Shown: in pieces, positions 1-5,596 of the stretch
How the letters are laid out: every line of letters begins with the position of its first letter
Numbering within the stretch: position 1 is the stretch's first letter
Assembly: GCA_964613695.1 (NCBI GenBank)
Contig: CAZTIR010000060.1
Location: forward strand, 1-8,641
DNA from: Pyrolobus sp964613695
Lineage (GTDB): Archaea; Thermoproteota; Thermoprotei_A; Sulfolobales; Pyrodictiaceae
Length of the DNA: 8,641 nt
Direction of reading: 5' to 3'
The notes under the pieces: model-generated
What the model was told of the DNA's origin: nothing
The model's database searches: none
The model's input: the letters and a program-made list of their open reading frames with translations, nothing else
Program-made: the position numbers and the translations under genes

Positions 1-23
1 CGGTAGGGCGCTATATCGAGGAA

Positions 24-308
24 TTAAACGATGGGGATATTTAAGACGGTGATGACGGTAAAAGGGGTGATAGGTAAGGGCAACTTAGAACAGTCTTTCA
101 GTATATAACGGAGAGTGACATCCATCCAGCGACCTAGCATGACGAGTTCATCGGCAAGATCATTCAACTCTTTTATTATTCTGGCGTATGGTTCTCCCTC
201 CCCTTCTCTAAGATTAGAAATGATAGATGATATATCTGCTACAAGATTACTTAAACAGTAGTCGATACCGCAAGAGCCCTGGGAGCATGGCGTCGCAGAG
301 GGGGTCAC
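24..308 (-). CDS. Small hypothetical protein, 94 residues, AT-richer and atypical
   Basis: I do not recognise this protein. It starts at a GTG (308-306); the only in-frame codons upstream before a TAA at 323-321 are not start codons. A TATA-like box lies about 35 nt upstream, giving a leader of roughly 10 nt. Three cysteines cluster near the N terminus (C8, C13, C18), with a fourth at C73. Residues 20-35 and 41-71 look helical, and the last 20 or so residues are hydrophobic and proline-containing. There is no signal peptide or clear membrane span. Composition differs from its neighbours: bases 1-300 count to about 45% G+C, against about 63% in a sample of the next gene. Arginine codons are AGA/CGC/CGT rather than AGG, and leucine codons include TTA and CTT. 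This suggests acquired DNA, perhaps viral or plasmid, or a decaying gene. It may also be a chance frame. Confidence 0.45.
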   Translation of the reverse strand: MTPSATPCSQGSCGIDYCLSNLVADISSIISNLREGEGEPYARIIKELNDLADELVMLGRWMDVTLRYILKDCSKLPLPITPFTVITVLNIPIV

Positions 309-339
309 GAGGAATCCCCGTTAACCGATACAACGCCAG

Positions 340-347
340 TATAAAAG
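340..347 (-). promoter_or_regulatory. Probable TATA box for the 94-residue ORF
   Basis: On the minus strand this reads CTTTTATA, close to the archaeal TATA consensus. Its centre is about 35 nt before the GTG at 308, so a start site about 25 nt downstream would fall near 317-319 and give a very short leader. No clear BRE is seen. The stretch 309-403 also separates this ORF from the pyrophosphatase gene and shows no obvious T-run terminator. Confidence 0.5.
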
Positions 348-403
348 TCATATGTAATGCTGTGGGATCGTGAGGGCGGGGGCATAAGCTATATGTGTCC
401 GTA

Positions 404-985
404 TTATCCTTTGTGTCCTTGACTCTCTTCTAGCACTTCTAGCACCTTGCATAGCTTCTTGAAGGCTCTCGCCCTGTGGCTTATCCTGCTCTTCTCCTCT
501 ATGCTCATCTCTGCGAAGGTCTTGTTGTACCCCTCGGGCTCGAATATGGGGTCGTAGCCGAAGCCGTGGCTCCCCCTCGGCTCCTCGGTTATCCTCCCCT
601 CCACCACGCCCTCAACCACGTAGATCCTCGGCGGTATTACGGCTGCTACTGCGGCCACGAACCTAGCCCTCCTGTCCTCGACTCCCTCGAGGAGTTTGAG
701 CACCCCCCTCAACCCTATCGTCTTGTAGACGTGGGCCGCGTAAGCCCCGGGGAAGCCGTTGAGGGCGTTGATGTAGAGCCCGGTGTCCTCAACCACCAGG
801 GGTTTGCCGAGGTGGAGGTAGGCTGTGAGAGCGGCCACCCTGGCCACCTCTCTCACGTCCATCGACTGTATCTCTAGCTTCGGGGCGTCCGCTTGCACGA
901 GCTCAATCTCTGCGTTGCAGTCTCTCAGCGCTAGCCTAGCCTCCTCCAGCTTGTGGCGATTACCCGTGACGAAGTAGAGCCTCAT
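404..985 (-). CDS. rdgB: XTP/dITP diphosphatase (HAM1/RdgB family inosine triphosphate pyrophosphatase)
   Basis: This cytosolic house-cleaning enzyme hydrolyses the non-canonical purine nucleotides XTP, ITP and dITP to monophosphates and pyrophosphate, keeping deaminated bases out of DNA and RNA. The 193 residues match the usual family length. Family motifs appear in order: FVTGN at 5-9 with K12 (nucleotide and phosphate binding), VVEDTGL at 64-70 with the catalytic/metal aspartate D67, LNGFPGAYA at 75-83, GSHGFGYDPIF at 138-148 and SHRARA at 169-174. The ATG at 985 is preceded by GGTG with 7 nt spacing. The gene lies 4 nt after the stop of the 185-residue unknown gene, so the two are probably one transcript. 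No key residue appears missing. The family assignment is secure; the exact substrate preference is inferred from the family. Confidence 0.96.
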   Translation of the reverse strand: MRLYFVTGNRHKLEEARLALRDCNAEIELVQADAPKLEIQSMDVREVARVAALTAYLHLGKPLVVEDTGLYINALNGFPGAYAAHVYKTIGLRGVLKLLEGVEDRRARFVAAVAAVIPPRIYVVEGVVEGRITEEPRGSHGFGYDPIFEPEGYNKTFAEMSIEEKSRISHRARAFKKLCKVLEVLEESQGHKG

Positions 986-989
986 GCGG

Positions 990-1547
990 CTACACCGCCA
1001 GGCCCTTTGAGCGTAGGGTTGTGTTGAGGCTCTTGGCCAGGAATGGGTCGAAGCGGCCGATCTCCCTCAGGAGCCTCCTAATGTGCCGGATCGCGTCCTG
1101 CTGGGATGGTGGCCTGGCTCTCCTCCTGCGCCTCGGCGCCATAGCCTCCTCGTAAGCCTCTATGTAGTACCTCAGGCTGTTGAGCACCGCGTGCCTCGGC
1201 TCGGGGGCTGGGCTCGGCTCTAGGACCACGCCAGCCTCCTCGAGTATGCTCCTAGCCTCCTTGCTCACATCCCTCCCCTCCTTCATAACCCCCTCCGCCT
1301 CCTCTAGCGCCGAGCGCACCGCCTCAATGCCCTTGGGTAGCGCGTTGTAGGCGTAGGCGTGGGCCAGTATCCCCGCCAGCTTGGAGGCCAGCATCTTGAG
1401 CTCGCCGGAGCCTGTGTCGACAGGGGCTAGTGGAGCGTAGACGGCGTCAGCCGATGCTATTAGGAGCTGCCCGCAGCCGCTCTCGCAGCCCGCTACCCTC
1501 TCGAGAGCCACCCCCACCACACGAGAAAGTATGTCACGCCATGCCAC
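990..1547 (-). CDS. Hypothetical protein, 185 residues, mostly helical, with a polyarginine patch
   Basis: I recognise no family. The GTG start at 1547 is supported by GGGTG about 8 nt upstream and a TATA-like box about 50 nt upstream. An ATG at 1542 is out of frame. Residues 1-110 look like alternating amphipathic helices with C21 and C25 spaced CxxxC. Residues 111-117 form a Pro/Ala-rich break. Residues 120-136 are helical, and then comes a strongly basic run (five arginines at 139-143), followed by a basic helix (153-165) and a short tail. No signal peptide or membrane segment is seen. Codon use matches the neighbours, so it looks native. It is followed after 4 nt by the XTP/dITP diphosphatase and probably shares its transcript. 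The basic patch could contact nucleic acid, but that is speculation. Confidence 0.8.
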   Translation of the reverse strand: MAWRDILSRVVGVALERVAGCESGCGQLLIASADAVYAPLAPVDTGSGELKMLASKLAGILAHAYAYNALPKGIEAVRSALEEAEGVMKEGRDVSKEARSILEEAGVVLEPSPAPEPRHAVLNSLRYYIEAYEEAMAPRRRRRARPPSQQDAIRHIRRLLREIGRFDPFLAKSLNTTLRSKGLAV

Positions 1548-1595
1548 GGTACGCGCACCCTAGAGTGGCGGGCCCCGTCGCCACACCCGCCCATC

Positions 1596-1603
1596 CTTTA
1601 AAA
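1596..1603 (-). promoter_or_regulatory. Probable TATA box for the 185-residue gene and the diphosphatase
   Basis: The minus strand reads TTTTAAAG within otherwise GC-rich DNA. A start site 25 nt downstream would lie near 1574, leaving a leader of about 27 nt that includes the GGGTG Shine-Dalgarno motif. The rest of the 169-nt spacer (1548-1716) after the permease stop has no gene I can support. It holds a short GGTGCACC palindrome (1696-1703), a TGATCA palindrome, and a 6-bp inverted repeat (1565-1570 with 1579-1584). Confidence 0.5.
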
Positions 1604-1716
1604 CGGGATTGTTGGGGTGGGGCTCGGCATAACTCTGATCAGGCATCGCCGGAGAGCGGCTACTCCTTGCCGGGTACTCCTCACAGCCCTAACCCGGTGC
1701 ACCCGACCCACCCGTA

Positions 1717-2691
1717 TTAACCTCTGGCCACTAGCGCCGCGAGGAAGGCTCCGCCCGCCAGGGCTATCAGCGCGCCCGCGGGTATCTCGCCGTACGGCGA
1801 CACCGCCCCCGCGAGCCTCGATACCGTGTCGGCCGCTAGTGTTATCACAGCACCCAGCTCCATGGAGGCTGTGAGGCTCCTCCTGGCCTCGACGCACTTC
1901 ACAATACCCCTGGCGGCGTTCGGCGCTATGAGACCCACGAAGCCTATTACGCCCGTGTACCCCGTCTGCACGGCCACCCCGACCCCAACGAGCGCGAGCG
2001 CTATGAGCCTCGAGGCGCGGGGCCGGTAGCCCGCCAGCAGAGCCACGCTGTCGCCGTATAGGAGTGTCTCGAGGCGCGGGGCTATAGCGAGGAGGGAAGC
2101 CGCCAAGGCGATTGCGGTCACCGTGACTAGGAGGGCTGCGGAGGGGAGTACGCCAGCGAAGCCACCGAAGATGGCGTAGGCGGGGTTCCAGCCCAGCCTC
2201 GAGGCCGCGATGTACTCGAGGGCGAAGGAGGCGCCCGAGAGGCTGGTGGCAACCGCAACCCCCGCGAGTATGACCGTGTTGGCGTCGACCGCTAGCCTCG
2301 AGAGGAGAGCCACCAACCCGAGGCCCGCGAGCCCGCCCGCGATGGCCACGGGGGTTATGCTGAGGTAGTAGGAGGCCAGGCTCGGCGCGGCGAGCGCGTA
2401 GAGGGTTACGGCTAGGAAGGCTGCCGGGCTCACGCCCAGGAGGTAGGGGTCTGCGAGAGGATTGCGCAGCATATACTGTAGCGCGAAGCCCGCCGCGCCT
2501 AGAATGAGGCCCGTGGAGAACGCCGCCATGCTCCTCGCGACCCTAAGCTCGAGTATCGCGGGGGGCGCGTGGCCCGAGAGGAGGTCTAGTAGCGTGTAGC
2601 CGCTTGAGCCCACGTTCAGCGAGAGGATGAGGAGTGCGGCGAGGAGGAGGGTGAGGAGGAAAAGGGGGCGGGGGCTACAGTAGCTCTCCAC
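1717..2691 (-). CDS. FecCD/BtuC-family ABC transporter permease
   Basis: This is the membrane channel subunit of a type II ABC importer, the family that moves cobalamin, iron-siderophore, haem or related chelates. The 324 residues are almost wholly hydrophobic with about nine or ten spans. Family motifs are clear: RNPLADPYLLGVS at 76-88, GD..ALLAGY at 213-222, GYTGVIGFVGLIAPNAAR at 244-261 (the loop that docks the ATPase), D288/R292, and a GEIPAGALIALAGGAFL-type end at 301-317. Two positions differ from the usual form: the early arginine-proline-arginine motif is LRVARS at 49-54, and the docking loop has APN where VPH is common. The GTG start lies 3 nt after the binding-protein stop, with GGGTGGGT upstream. 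The spacing indicates one operon. No ATPase gene lies downstream. The family is certain; the substrate is not known. Confidence 0.92.
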   Translation of the reverse strand: MESYCSPRPLFLLTLLLAALLILSLNVGSSGYTLLDLLSGHAPPAILELRVARSMAAFSTGLILGAAGFALQYMLRNPLADPYLLGVSPAAFLAVTLYALAAPSLASYYLSITPVAIAGGLAGLGLVALLSRLAVDANTVILAGVAVATSLSGASFALEYIAASRLGWNPAYAIFGGFAGVLPSAALLVTVTAIALAASLLAIAPRLETLLYGDSVALLAGYRPRASRLIALALVGVGVAVQTGYTGVIGFVGLIAPNAARGIVKCVEARRSLTASMELGAVITLAADTVSRLAGAVSPYGEIPAGALIALAGGAFLAALVARG

Positions 2692-2694
2692 AGC

Positions 2695-3843
2695 CTACCC
2701 ACCCTTGAGGCAGACGACGCCGCTAGCGTTACCAGAGGGCGGCTGGCCGAAGACCTCGGGGTGGAGTATCTTGGCTAGCAGCTGCACGCCCATGGCGGCG
2801 CGGGGCCCCGGCCTTAGAATGAGGTCTGCGAGGCTCCCATAGATGCCGCATATCCTGGCGCCGTTCCCGACGAGCTGTTTGAAGGGCGGCGTCGACGCTA
2901 TCTTCTCGAGCGTCTCTAGAGTCTTATTACGGTCTGCATAAGCGTTTGCGTATAGTATGAGCTTTGGTCTCATACTCGCTACCTGCTCTAGGCTCAGCTT
3001 CGGCCACCCTGTGTACCTCGAGGCGACGTTCACGCCGCCGGCCTTAGCCAGCATATCGCTTATGAACGTGTCGCCTCCCGCGACGTAGACTCCCTGCGGC
3101 GACCACCAGACGATGAAGAGCGTTGGGACTCTCGTAGCGTTAGCCTCCCTAAGCCTCTCCTCCACCAGCGTCACGTTACGCCTCATCTCGCTTATCCATC
3201 TCGTGGCGTTAGCCTCGGCTCCGATAGCGTAACCCACGAGCCATATGTCGTGGTACACGTCGCGAAGGCTCTTGGCCGCGCCGCCCATGATGTAGAGGAC
3301 GCGTAGCCCGTACTTCTCGAACACCTTCTCGAGCTTCGCGTGCGCGCCAACCTCGGCGATGACGAGATCGGGTTTAGCCGCCACGAGCTTCTCGATCTTG
3401 AGCGTCGTCCACCAGTAGCCGCCGACATCGACGACACGGCCCTCGCGCTTCCACTTCACCACGATAGGCGGGTAGTCGCTGTAGTGGTCGCAGGCCACGA
3501 GGCGGTTGAGAGCGCCGAGAGCCCATAGTATCTCGGTGGCTGCTGGGGACAGGGTTGCTATCCTCTTCGGAGGCTTTGGTATCGTAACGTTGCGGCCCAG
3601 AGCGTCTATAACGAACCTAGGCCACTCCAGTCTAACCATTCTAGTGGTCGTGGTGGTCACGGTAACGCTCTTCGACACGGTGCTCGTCACAGTCCTCGTC
3701 ACGGTCGTGGTCGTTGTCGAGGTTACTGTGAGTGTGAGGGTAGAAGGCTTGCCCGCGATCAGGGCAGCCATGTAGCCAGCGGCCGCGGCTATCACAACAA
3801 GCACTATGATGAGGGCGGCTAGCCTAGCACTCAACCATAACAC
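2695..3843 (-). CDS. BtuF-like ABC transporter substrate-binding protein, membrane-anchored
   Basis: This extracellular receptor delivers ligand to the FecCD permease encoded 3 nt downstream. Residues 8-30 are a hydrophobic N-terminal segment, either an uncleaved anchor or a signal. Residues 34-68 are almost entirely Thr, Val and Ser, a flexible stalk typical of archaeal surface proteins. The periplasmic-binding fold follows: DALGRNVTIP at 80-89, RIATLSPAATEILWALGA at 94-111 and DYPP at 123-126. It ends with RPGPRAAMGVQLLAKILHPE at 344-363, a signature of the cobalamin/iron-chelate class with a rigid helix between lobes. The listed GTG start (3843) overlaps the preceding ribbon-helix-helix gene by 13 nt. 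A TTG at 3834, overlapping the TGA as TTGA and preceded by GGTG 6 nt upstream, has a better ribosome site and may be the true start. Substrate is unknown. Confidence 0.9.
   Translation of the reverse strand: MLWLSARLAALIIVLVVIAAAAGYMAALIAGKPSTLTLTVTSTTTTTVTRTVTSTVSKSVTVTTTTTRMVRLEWPRFVIDALGRNVTIPKPPKRIATLSPAATEILWALGALNRLVACDHYSDYPPIVVKWKREGRVVDVGGYWWTTLKIEKLVAAKPDLVIAEVGAHAKLEKVFEKYGLRVLYIMGGAAKSLRDVYHDIWLVGYAIGAEANATRWISEMRRNVTLVEERLREANATRVPTLFIVWWSPQGVYVAGGDTFISDMLAKAGGVNVASRYTGWPKLSLEQVASMRPKLILYANAYADRNKTLETLEKIASTPPFKQLVGNGARICGIYGSLADLILRPGPRAAMGVQLLAKILHPEVFGQPPSGNASGVVCLKGG
3640..3738 (-). repeat. Low-complexity Thr/Val/Ser-coding tract inside the binding-protein gene
   Basis: The DNA is an irregular array of ACC, GTC, GTG and ACG-like codons coding the Thr/Val/Ser stalk between the membrane anchor and the ligand-binding fold. 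It is not an exact tandem repeat. Such tracts expand and contract easily and are probable O-glycosylation sites in archaeal surface proteins; the latter is inferred from the residue content. Confidence 0.7.
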
Positions 3844-4019
3844 CGGTTGGGCAGGGAGCCCAACCTATCCCTCTTAAACCTTCCCTTGAGCATTGCTCGT
3901 ATAGCCTGCTCTAGAGCCTCGTCGAGGGAAACCCCCCTACGCCTCGCGTACTCGACTAGAGCGTCTAGGAGGTGTTGTGGGAGGGCTACGCGAACCCTGA
4001 CCAACCTCCGCCCGGGCAT
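3831..4019 (-). CDS. Small ribbon-helix-helix (CopG/Arc-type) DNA-binding protein
   Basis: This 62-residue protein has the pattern of a ribbon-helix-helix transcription regulator, which binds operator DNA as dimers through an N-terminal beta strand. Residues 6-12 (LVRVRVA) fit the strand, 14-28 helix A and about 31-46 helix B, with the usual GVSLDEALEQAIRAML-like turn and second helix at 29-44. A basic tail (KGRFKRDR) follows, and there is no added metal-sensing domain as in NikR. I chose the ATG at 4019 because GGGTG lies just upstream and the length is typical. The frame stays open to a GTG at 4142, giving 103 residues and overlapping pheS, but the extra residues look like non-domain sequence. 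The gene overlaps the binding-protein gene, so it is probably cotranscribed with the importer and may control it or itself. Confidence 0.75.
   Translation of the reverse strand: MPGRRLVRVRVALPQHLLDALVEYARRRGVSLDEALEQAIRAMLKGRFKRDRLGSLPNRCYG
3845..3865 (-). promoter_or_regulatory. Perfect 8-bp hairpin abutting the binding-protein start
   Basis: GGTTGGGC (3845-3852) and GCCCAACC (3858-3865) are exact complements around a 5-nt loop, with six G-C pairs of eight. In the minus-strand RNA the stem ends directly before GGUG (3844-3841), which is either the GUG start or the Shine-Dalgarno for the UUG at 3834. It lies within the last codons of the ribbon-helix-helix gene. The position suits control of ribosome loading or partial termination between the two genes; the function is inferred. 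Confidence 0.45.
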
Positions 4020-4027
4020 CACGGCAC

Positions 4028-4067
4028 CCGGTGTTAGACTAGGAGCGGTAGTATCCTGAAACACCGG
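4028..4067 (-). repeat. 8-bp inverted repeat upstream of the ribbon-helix-helix gene
   Basis: CCGGTGTT (4028-4035) pairs exactly with AACACCGG (4060-4067) across a 24-nt loop. In the minus-strand transcript the right arm runs into the CGGGTG Shine-Dalgarno of the ribbon-helix-helix gene, so pairing would partly cover it. As DNA it could instead be an operator for that protein. Either role is inferred; a chance match is not excluded. Confidence 0.35.
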
Positions 4068-4116
4068 ACGCTGGTGTAGAGGCTGGTGTCGCAAGGAGGG
4101 CGTGTAATCCTGAAAC
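4053..4116. repeat. Direct repeats in the pheS to ribbon-helix-helix spacer
   Basis: The 10-mer ATCCTGAAAC occurs exactly at 4053-4062 and 4107-4116, 54 nt apart. Between them CTGGTGT occurs at 4071-4077 and 4083-4089, 12 nt apart, so GGTGT recurs several times in about 60 bases. The 101-nt spacer lacks a convincing TATA box on the minus strand, so the downstream genes may be read through from pheS. These repeats are candidate operator sites. Confidence 0.4.
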
Positions 4117-4120
4117 CCTT

Positions 4121-5593
4121 TCACCTCGCGTAGAGGCGCCACCTGACCGGGAAGGAGCGTAGGTAATCCACGCTCCTCGAGTAGAGCAGCCTGATATCCT
4201 CAACCCCGAGGAGCGCCATTGCCAGCCTCTCCACGCCCATGCCCCAGGCGGCTACGGGAGCCTCTACGCCAAACGCCTCGAGTATCTCGGGTCTTATCAT
4301 GCCGGAGCCTGCTACCTCAACCCACCTCCCCCCTATCCTCGCGTAGACCTCCGCAGAGGGCTCCGTGAAGGGGAAGTACGCCGGCTTAAACTTCACCTCT
4401 CTGATCCCGATCCTCGATAGTATCTCGCGGAGGAGTCCGAGCAAGCCGCGGAGACTCATACCCTCCTCGACGGCTATCCCGTCGAGCTGGTGGAACTCGG
4501 GGAGGTGCCTAGCGTCTATCACGTCCGGCCTATACACGCGGCTTAGCACGAAAGCCCTGAACGGCGGCTTGGGCCTCGTTGCGAGGAGCCTAGCCGAGAC
4601 GGCCGTAGTGTGGCTCCTCAGAATGAGCCTCGATGCAACCTCCCCGCTCCACCGGTAGCCCCAGCCCCTCTCATGCATAACCTTCACAGCCTCCACTAGC
4701 CTCGCCTCGGGGAGCGTGCCGCGCGACGGGCTCTCGACGCGGAACGTGTCGTGTATCTCGCGGGCGGGGTGGTCCTGCGCCTGGAAGAGCGCGTCAAAGT
4801 TCCAGAACTCGAGCTCCACGAGAGGCCCCTCGTACTCGACGAAGCCGAGCTCCCTCATGACATCCCTCAGCATCTCGAGGAACTCTACGAAGAAGTGGGC
4901 TCGGCCTGGGTGTATGCGGGGAGGCTCAGCCCTAACATTGTACCTCCTGAGCCTAACCCTCCTCCACTCGCCAGACTCGATAAGCTCCCTCGTCAACGCA
5001 CCAACCTCGACGACAGCCTCTCGGAGCACCTCGTCGAGGGGCCGGAGAGGCTCGACTACAGTGATCCTCTTCTTCTCGCAGACCAGCTGCCTCCTCCTAG
5101 CAAGCTCCCTCGCCACACCCTCCATGCCGGGAGGCACGCGGCCGCTGCGGGCAACGGCTTCGAGAACCCTCCTCTCCTCCACAGCCTCCCCACGCTCAAC
5201 AAGCTTGACGCGGCCAGCCTCGACCCTAACCCATCCGCGCTTCACAGCATTCCCGATGGCGGGGCCGTAGAGCCTCCCAAGAGCCTCGCGCACCTCCTCG
5301 ACACTAGCCTCACCGCCCTTCTCCGCGAGTAGCCTGACAAGCCTCTCCTCCGGGAGCCCCTTCTCGAGACTCTCCCTACCCTCCGGGGTCAGGCGGCAGA
5401 CGAGAACCTCCTCCTCGGATACGCGGAGGACCCCCTTCTCAGCCAGGAGCCTCACAAGCGCCTCCACACGGCTCTTATCAACACCTGTCTTCGAGGCTAT
5501 CTCCTCTGTTGAAAGCCTCCAGCCTCTCACCAAGCCCGCGGAGACGAGCGCCTCCAGCAGCCTCTTCTCGCCTGGCGAGACGGTGATAACCAC
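4121..5593 (-). CDS. pheS: Phenylalanyl-tRNA synthetase alpha subunit
   Basis: This is the catalytic chain of the heterotetrameric class II synthetase that charges tRNA-Phe in the cytosol; the beta chain is not in this window. The 490 residues fit archaeal PheS. Residues 1-135 contain winged-helix-like segments, the tRNA-contacting extension of archaeal and eukaryotic alpha chains, followed by a linker to about 225. The catalytic core shows HPGRAHFFVEFLEML at 228-242, EFWNFDALFQAQDHPAR at 262-278, HDTF at 281-284, motif 2 region LRSHTTAVSARLLA at 325-338, YRPDVIDARHLPEFHQLDG at 354-372, and FPFTEPSAEV at 407-416. GSGMIRPEIL follows at 429-438, then motif 3 GMGVERLAMALLG at 451-463. The GTG start lies 3 nt after the ACT-protein stop with GGGGGT upstream, so the two form an operon. 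All core motifs look intact. Confidence 0.97.
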   Translation of the reverse strand: MVITVSPGEKRLLEALVSAGLVRGWRLSTEEIASKTGVDKSRVEALVRLLAEKGVLRVSEEEVLVCRLTPEGRESLEKGLPEERLVRLLAEKGGEASVEEVREALGRLYGPAIGNAVKRGWVRVEAGRVKLVERGEAVEERRVLEAVARSGRVPPGMEGVARELARRRQLVCEKKRITVVEPLRPLDEVLREAVVEVGALTRELIESGEWRRVRLRRYNVRAEPPRIHPGRAHFFVEFLEMLRDVMRELGFVEYEGPLVELEFWNFDALFQAQDHPAREIHDTFRVESPSRGTLPEARLVEAVKVMHERGWGYRWSGEVASRLILRSHTTAVSARLLATRPKPPFRAFVLSRVYRPDVIDARHLPEFHQLDGIAVEEGMSLRGLLGLLREILSRIGIREVKFKPAYFPFTEPSAEVYARIGGRWVEVAGSGMIRPEILEAFGVEAPVAAWGMGVERLAMALLGVEDIRLLYSRSVDYLRSFPVRWRLYAR

Positions 5594-5596
5594 TCT

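Noticed and set aside
49..55. GTGATGA resembling a C box on the plus strand
   Set aside because: No CTGA D box follows at a suitable distance, and the site lies within the 94-residue ORF.
1565..1584. 6-bp inverted repeat before the 185-residue gene
   Set aside because: The predicted transcription start falls inside it, so it would not form an intact RNA hairpin; it is short enough to be chance.
1616..1700. Possible C/D box guide RNA in the spacer after the permease
   Set aside because: A GTGAGGA and a CTGA occur on the minus strand, but the C box is imperfect and no D'/C' pair is found.
4053..4116. Two copies of a 10-mer as a degenerate CRISPR
   Set aside because: Only two short copies, no full-length repeat unit and no regular spacers.
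3831..4142. 103-residue version of the ribbon-helix-helix gene starting at a GTG overlapping pheS
   Set aside because: The first 41 residues resemble no domain and cover the repeat-rich spacer; the ATG at 4019 has a good GGGTG site and gives a typical family length.
4153..4177. Exact 8-bp inverted repeat with a 9-nt loop near the pheS end
   Set aside because: It lies inside conserved pheS codons with no junction nearby. Several such stems are expected by chance in a window of this size and composition.
4751..5332. 193-residue open frame on the plus strand across pheS
   Set aside because: It is antisense to an intact, motif-rich pheS frame and looks like a by-product of its GC-rich codon use. 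Other plus-strand frames at 476-877, 4365-4658 and 4716-5270 are rejected for the same reason.
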